From assembly GCA_045531285.1 (NCBI GenBank), contig JAZSDT010000014.1, positions 1 through 8,601 on the forward strand: 8,601 nt of DNA, read 5' to 3'. The stretch's first letter is position 1. Each line of letters begins with the position of its first letter. The notes under the pieces are model-generated. The model searched no databases. It worked only from the letters and a program-made list of their open reading frames with translations, and was not told the DNA's origin. The stretch is from RGIG6353 sp045531285 (GTDB taxonomy: Bacteria > Bacillota > Clostridia > Oscillospirales > SIG627). Positions 5,936 to 8,601 of this stretch are shown piece by piece. A program made the translations under genes and the position numbers.

Positions 5936-6754
5936 TCATTCTATGACGTTACGTCGCAACGTCATAGGCGCTACACCTATCCTTGCCTTGAACATTTTTG
6001 AAAAGGTCAAAGGGTCCTTATATCCTACCGAATACGCAACCTGCGATACGGACAACTCACCGTCCTCTAAAAACTGACACGCCTTTTTCATGCGATAATC
6101 GATTATATATTCCTTAGGAGATACTCCAAGAGTGTTTTTGAATATTGCAAAAAGGTATTTTCTGCTTATTCCTATGTATTCCGCAAGGCTCTCCACTGTC
6201 ACGTCCTCGTGATAGTGAGCTCTTATAAAGCGTGTGGCGGCATTAAGGTAGACGTTTTCGGTCTTGTCATCGGTCTTGTTTTCGGCAAGTAGAGACAAAA
6301 ACTCATAAAGCAATGACGAGAATCTCAGGTTTTCACTGAGCACTCCTCCCCTTTCCCCGGGCATTTTACGTATCAAGTCCACAGCTCTTTTGACGTCGAT
6401 AGACGTGATTATCGGGTCTCTGACGCTAACACCAAGACTGTCGAAAACCGTCCTTGCTTCCTCGCCGCCAAAAACTACCCAAGCGTAATGCCACGGATCC
6501 TTAGTGTCTGCTTGATACTTGACAACGGTATTGGGGAATATAACGAATGCCTGCCCCTTAGTCAAAGTGTACTTACCGGTTCCGCAATAGAAAACACCCG
6601 TTCCCGATATAACAAAGTGTATAATGTAGTTTCCTCTGACTCCGGCACCCCAATAATGTCCGGGGCTGCACTTTTCTTCGCCGCTGCTGACGGGCTTCAA
6701 CCCCTCGTAACGTGCTGTGTTTCTTTCAAAAGTTACCTCGCATCCGTTTGCCAT
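5936..6754 (-). CDS. AraC-family transcriptional regulator (second)
   Basis: 272-residue AraC/XylS regulator. An N-terminal cupin-like effector domain covers about 42-96 (YIIHFVISGTGVFYCG, then KGQAFVIFPNTVVKY). Two C-terminal HTH units follow: TVESLAEYIGISRKYLFAIF (186-205) and SVSQVAYSVGYKDPLTFSKM (235-254), then the typical GVAPMTLRR tail. ATG 6754 has AAGGAGG 5 nt upstream, so the start is firm. It is not an obvious recent duplicate of the first AraC protein; similarity is largely confined to the HTH region. It is divergent from the GH4 glycosidase gene, with a 117-bp gap carrying a 21-bp-spaced direct repeat. It is therefore the likely activator of that glycosidase in response to a related sugar. 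Stable hairpins lie at and just beyond its 3' end. Confidence 0.93.
   Translation of the reverse strand: MANGCEVTFERNTARYEGLKPVSSGEEKCSPGHYWGAGVRGNYIIHFVISGTGVFYCGTGKYTLTKGQAFVIFPNTVVKYQADTKDPWHYAWVVFGGEEARTVFDSLGVSVRDPIITSIDVKRAVDLIRKMPGERGGVLSENLRFSSLLYEFLSLLAENKTDDKTENVYLNAATRFIRAHYHEDVTVESLAEYIGISRKYLFAIFKNTLGVSPKEYIIDYRMKKACQFLEDGELSVSQVAYSVGYKDPLTFSKMFKARIGVAPMTLRRNVIE
5941..5967 (-). repeat. Perfect 10-bp inverted repeat in the last codons of the second AraC gene
   Basis: CTATGACGTT (5941-5950) and AACGTCATAG (5958-5967) flank a 7-nt loop, within the final ten or so codons of the regulator gene and 20 bp from the terminator hairpin. Either strand's transcript would fold here. It may contribute to termination between the convergent genes or protect the 3' end; no T-run follows. 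Confidence 0.6.
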
Positions 6755-6777
6755 ATTTGCCTCCTTGCTATTTTGTA

Positions 6778-6812
6778 GACATTATACCATATCAATGCGA
6801 CATTATGCAATA
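6778..6812 (+). promoter_or_regulatory. Putative AraC-type operator: two 14-bp half-sites 21 bp apart
   Basis: GACATTATACCATA (6778-6791) and GACATTATGCAATA (6799-6812) match at 12 of 14 positions with a 21-bp offset. The second half-site covers the -35 position expected for the GH4 promoter (-10 at 6829-6834). The first overlaps the -10 of the regulator's own promoter. This layout suits activation of the glycosidase and autorepression of the regulator. Binding by the neighbouring AraC protein is inferred. Confidence 0.65.
6781..6810 (-). promoter_or_regulatory. Putative promoter of the second AraC-family gene
   Basis: On the minus strand TGGTATAAT is an extended -10 (TATAAT at 6786-6781). 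A weak -35, TTGCAT (6810-6805), lies 18 bp upstream. The predicted leader is about 20 nt and includes AAGGAGG before ATG 6754. The -10 is overlapped by the first half-site of the direct repeat at 6778. Confidence 0.6.
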
Positions 6813-6834
6813 GACTCTTAAACTTTTTTATAAT
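6806..6834 (+). promoter_or_regulatory. Putative promoter of the GH4 glycosidase
   Basis: TATAAT at 6829-6834 is a consensus -10. The region 17 bp upstream (TGCAAT, 6806-6811) is a poor -35, as expected of an activator-dependent promoter. Downstream of the -10 lies the small palindrome GTGTA-AAA-TACAC (6844-6856), inside the initially transcribed region, where a repressor or catabolite regulator could bind. GGAGG follows 5 nt before ATG 6872. Confidence 0.5.
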
Positions 6835-6871
6835 AAAATCAAGGTGTAAAATACACAATTCGGAGGTAATT

Positions 6872-8196
6872 ATGAAAAAGTTTGCATTTATCGGCGGTGG
6901 AAGCTTCGGCTTTACCAGAGCCTTGGTAAGAGACATTTTAACATTTCCGGCGTTCCGGGATGCCGAGATAGCATTAATGGATATTGACGAAGAAAGACTT
7001 GGCTACATAAAGACGGCTTGTGAGAAGATTGTAAGAGTGGGTAAATATCCCGCAAAGATTACAACAACCACAAACCGGCAGAAGCGTTGAAGGGAGCCGA
7101 CGGCGTTCTTTGTACCGTTCTTGCCGGTGACGTTGAAGTCTGGAAGCACGATATCCTGATTCCCGAAAAATACGGCATTGACATTAACGTAGGCGACACA
7201 AGAGGTCCTTCGGGTATATTCAGAGCACTTCGTACCATTCCTCTTATGCTGGATATTTGTGCAGATATTGAGAAATACTGTCCTGACGCTATTTTCCTCA
7301 ACTATACAAATCCTATGGCAATGCTCTGCCGTGCGATGCAGGAAAAGTTCCCGAAGCTTCACATCACGGGACTTTGCCACAGTGTTCAGGGTACAGCCAA
7401 TATGCTGGCAAAATGGTGCAACGTTGACCCCAAGGAAATAGTTTATACCTGTGCAGGTGTTAACCATCAAGCGTTTTACCTTGAACTAAAGCACAACGGA
7501 CGCGACCTCTACCCCACGTTGAAAGAGGCTATGAAGGATCCGGAAGTACTCAATCACGAGCAAGTGCGCAACAATATGTTCCTTCACCTTGACTACTACG
7601 TTACAGAGTCAAGCGGTCACAACAGCGAATACGTTTCATGGTATCGCAAGCGTGCCGACCTTATTGACAAGTATTGTACTAACGGTACAGGCTGGAATCC
7701 CGGAGTGCATTCATACATTCTCGACTACTATATGAATCGTAAAAACACTTGGCGCGATGAGATAACGGCAGATTTAAATAAACCCGACAGCGAGCTTGAT
7801 CTCAAGCGCGGAGAGGAATATGCGGCATACATTTTCAATGCTTGCTTCGGTGACCATACAATGTTCCGTTTCAACGGTAACGTACGTAATTTTAACCTTA
7901 TTGACAATCTTCCTGAAGGATGCTGTGTTGAAGTGCCTGTAATTGCAAGCCGTAACAGTCTGGAAGCAGTAGCGGTAGGAAAGCTTCCGGATCATCTCGC
8001 AGTGCTTGTAAATACCACAGCAAGATGCGAAGAGCTTGCAGTCCAAGCAGCCCTTGAAGGAGATGCAAGAAAGGTATTCTGGGCATGTGCATACGATCCT
8101 CTTACCTCAGCTGTACTCTCACTTGACGAGATTCAGGAAATGGTAACGGAAATGCTTGAAATAAACAAAGAATATTTGCCTTGGTACAAAGGATAA
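6872..8196 (+). pseudogene. MelA-type GH4 glycosidase (alpha-galactosidase-like), single -1 frameshift
   Basis: Family 4 glycoside hydrolase, cytosolic, using NAD+ and a divalent metal in an oxidation-elimination mechanism. The first frame (6872-7078) gives KKFAFIGGGSFGFTRALVRD (NAD Rossmann motif) and LMDIDEERL, ending ITTTTNR. It then hits TGA at 7088-7090. The second frame, read from 7078, continues AEALKGADGVLCTVLAGD and runs intact to the stop at 8196. Reconstructed length is 441 residues, close to the normal MelA size. Metal ligands are C169 in GLCHSVQG and H199 in GVNHQAF; other family blocks are GDTRGPSGIFRALR, NYTNPMAM, YYVTESSGHNSEY and GNVRNFNLIDNLPEGCCVEV. The CHSV motif and these blocks point to alpha-galactosidase; alpha-galacturonidase is the main alternative. 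Loss of one G from a GGG (now GG at 7077-7078) explains the break, either a real mutation or a sequencing or assembly error. Everything else, including promoter, GGAGG and terminator, looks functional. Confidence 0.88.
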
Positions 8197-8301
8197 AGCG
8201 GTCAGCGACCGCCGGCAATGCTCGCCTATCCAAAGCTTTGCATATGTTTAAAATAGTAAAACGGCGAGGGTGTAATAATCGAGAATTTTCCTATAAAGTA
8301 A
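8197..8301 (+). other. Non-coding 3' region of the GH4 unit
   Basis: No credible gene. Visible structures are a small hairpin GCGGTC-AGC-GACCGC (8198-8212) right after the stop codon, a wider pairing CTCGCC (8221-8226) with GGCGAG (8263-8268), and the 10-bp palindrome CAAAGCTTTG (8231-8240). They probably form a folded 3' untranslated region ahead of the terminator. Confidence 0.4.
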
Positions 8302-8303
8302 AA

Positions 8304-8335
8304 AGGAGTGATGTGTTTCCACATCACTCTTTTTT
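8304..8335 (+). terminator. Strong intrinsic terminator after the GH4 gene
   Basis: GAGTGATGTG (8306-8315), loop TTTC, CACATCACTC (8320-8329) form a perfect 10-bp stem flanked by A-run and T-run (TTTTTT at 8330-8335). This is a textbook rho-independent terminator ending the GH4 transcript about 110 bp after its stop codon. The stem sequence resembles that of the terminator at 5893. Confidence 0.92.
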
Positions 8336-8424
8336 ATGGGAGAGATTTTCTATTCAATTGTTATTGTTTTTTTCGTTCTCACCCAAAGCTCACAACCCCA
8401 AAAACCGCTACTCCCGATTCCGAC
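8336..8424. other. Gene-free spacer
   Basis: Between the terminator and the repeat element there is T-rich and then C-rich DNA with no convincing reading frame, ribosome binding site, promoter or RNA gene. Together with the flanking non-coding parts the gene-free stretch runs from 8197 to the window end. Confidence 0.5.
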
Positions 8425-8601
8425 AAAATTTTGCGCAAGACAAGGAAACAAGAACAGGGCGAGGAAAACTTACTTTGGTAAGTTGACGAAGACCTGTTTG
8501 CAGTTGACAAAGTATTGAACGAAATTTTTAAGGAATCAAGGCGTCGCGTACTTAAAAGTACGGCAGTCCGAGCAACCCGCGAAGAAAATGAAATTTTCAA
8601 A
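8425..8601 (+). repeat. Structured intergenic repeat, copy B, apparently compound
   Basis: A second member of the element at 4868. AAAATTTTGCGCAA (8425-8438) and TTGAACGAAATTTTT (8516-8530) are imperfect terminal inverted repeats. The centre is AACTTAC (8467-8473), loop TTTG, GTAAGTT (8478-8484). CGCAAGAC, CGAGGA, ACTTT, GACGA and AAGTATTG appear in the same order and spacing as in copy A. A second unit follows with its own hairpin CGTACTT-AA-AAGTACG (8547-8562) and a right end (CGCGAAGAAAATGAAATTTTC) resembling the right end of copy A. The element reaches the window edge, so its full extent is unknown. Confidence 0.6.

Noticed and set aside
7070..7090. Programmed -1 ribosomal frameshift in the GH4 gene
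   Set aside because: A AAC CGG is not a workable slippery heptamer (the second codon cannot re-pair), no downstream stimulator is evident, and GH4 enzymes are not known to need frameshifting. A one-base deletion is simpler.
7003..7470. 155-codon open frame antisense to the GH4 gene
   Set aside because: It lies fully within the GH4 coding sequence on the opposite strand and is Cys-rich with no recognisable domain, as expected of a shadow frame.
8181..8518. Open frames across the region after the GH4 gene
   Set aside because: They cross the terminator and the palindromic repeat, have no plausible ribosome binding site and composition unlike the neighbouring genes.
1..8601. tRNA, rRNA, CRISPR, integrase or transposase genes
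   Set aside because: Both strands were scanned by eye; no such signature was found. The repeats seen lack CRISPR spacing and encode nothing.

Overview
The window looks like a chromosomal stretch of a low-to-moderate G+C Firmicute, most likely a gut- or rumen-type member of the Clostridia. The grounds are AGGAGG-type ribosome binding sites, sigma-A style promoters with extended -10 boxes, intrinsic terminators, and Clostridia-like protein families and codon use. No 16S, tRNA or other taxonomic marker is present, so this is an inference. The theme is carbohydrate catabolism under AraC-family control. There is no phage, plasmid, transposase or CRISPR signature.

Layout. Minus strand 1-2503: an AraC-family regulator followed by two tandem paralogous Cof-type HAD phosphatases, the second cut by the left edge of the window. 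Plus strand 2657-5883: a divergent run of two tandem Gfo/Idh/MocA oxidoreductases (both 338 aa, about 74 % identical by hand count) and a TIM-barrel sugar isomerase/epimerase-type protein. A perfect 16-bp hairpin lies between the two oxidoreductases, and a structured repeat element lies upstream of the TIM-barrel gene. Minus strand 5936-6754: a second AraC-family regulator, convergent with the TIM-barrel gene. Plus strand 6872-8196: a MelA-type GH4 glycosidase, complete except for one -1 frameshift near 7078. A strong terminator follows at 8304-8335, then gene-free DNA holding a second, apparently compound copy of the structured repeat.

How it may work together. Each AraC gene sits back-to-back with a catabolic unit. 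In both divergent gaps I find a degenerate direct repeat with exactly 21-bp periodicity just upstream of, or overlapping, the -35 position of the outward catabolic promoter. This is the classic geometry of an AraC activator site, so the window appears to hold two parallel regulator-plus-catabolic modules. The GH4 enzyme would cleave an alpha-galactoside-like substrate by NAD-dependent redox chemistry. The paired oxidoreductases and the TIM-barrel protein would oxidise and isomerise (or eliminate) a sugar or cyclitol. The HAD proteins may dephosphorylate sugar phosphates. No transporter is present, and the actual substrates cannot be read from the sequence.

The most interesting points are the oxidoreductase pair plus TIM-barrel cassette as a possible keto-sugar or redox glycoside pathway, the two 21-bp operator layouts, an 83-bp near-identical block between the oxidoreductase genes that suggests gene conversion, and the structured intergenic repeat family.
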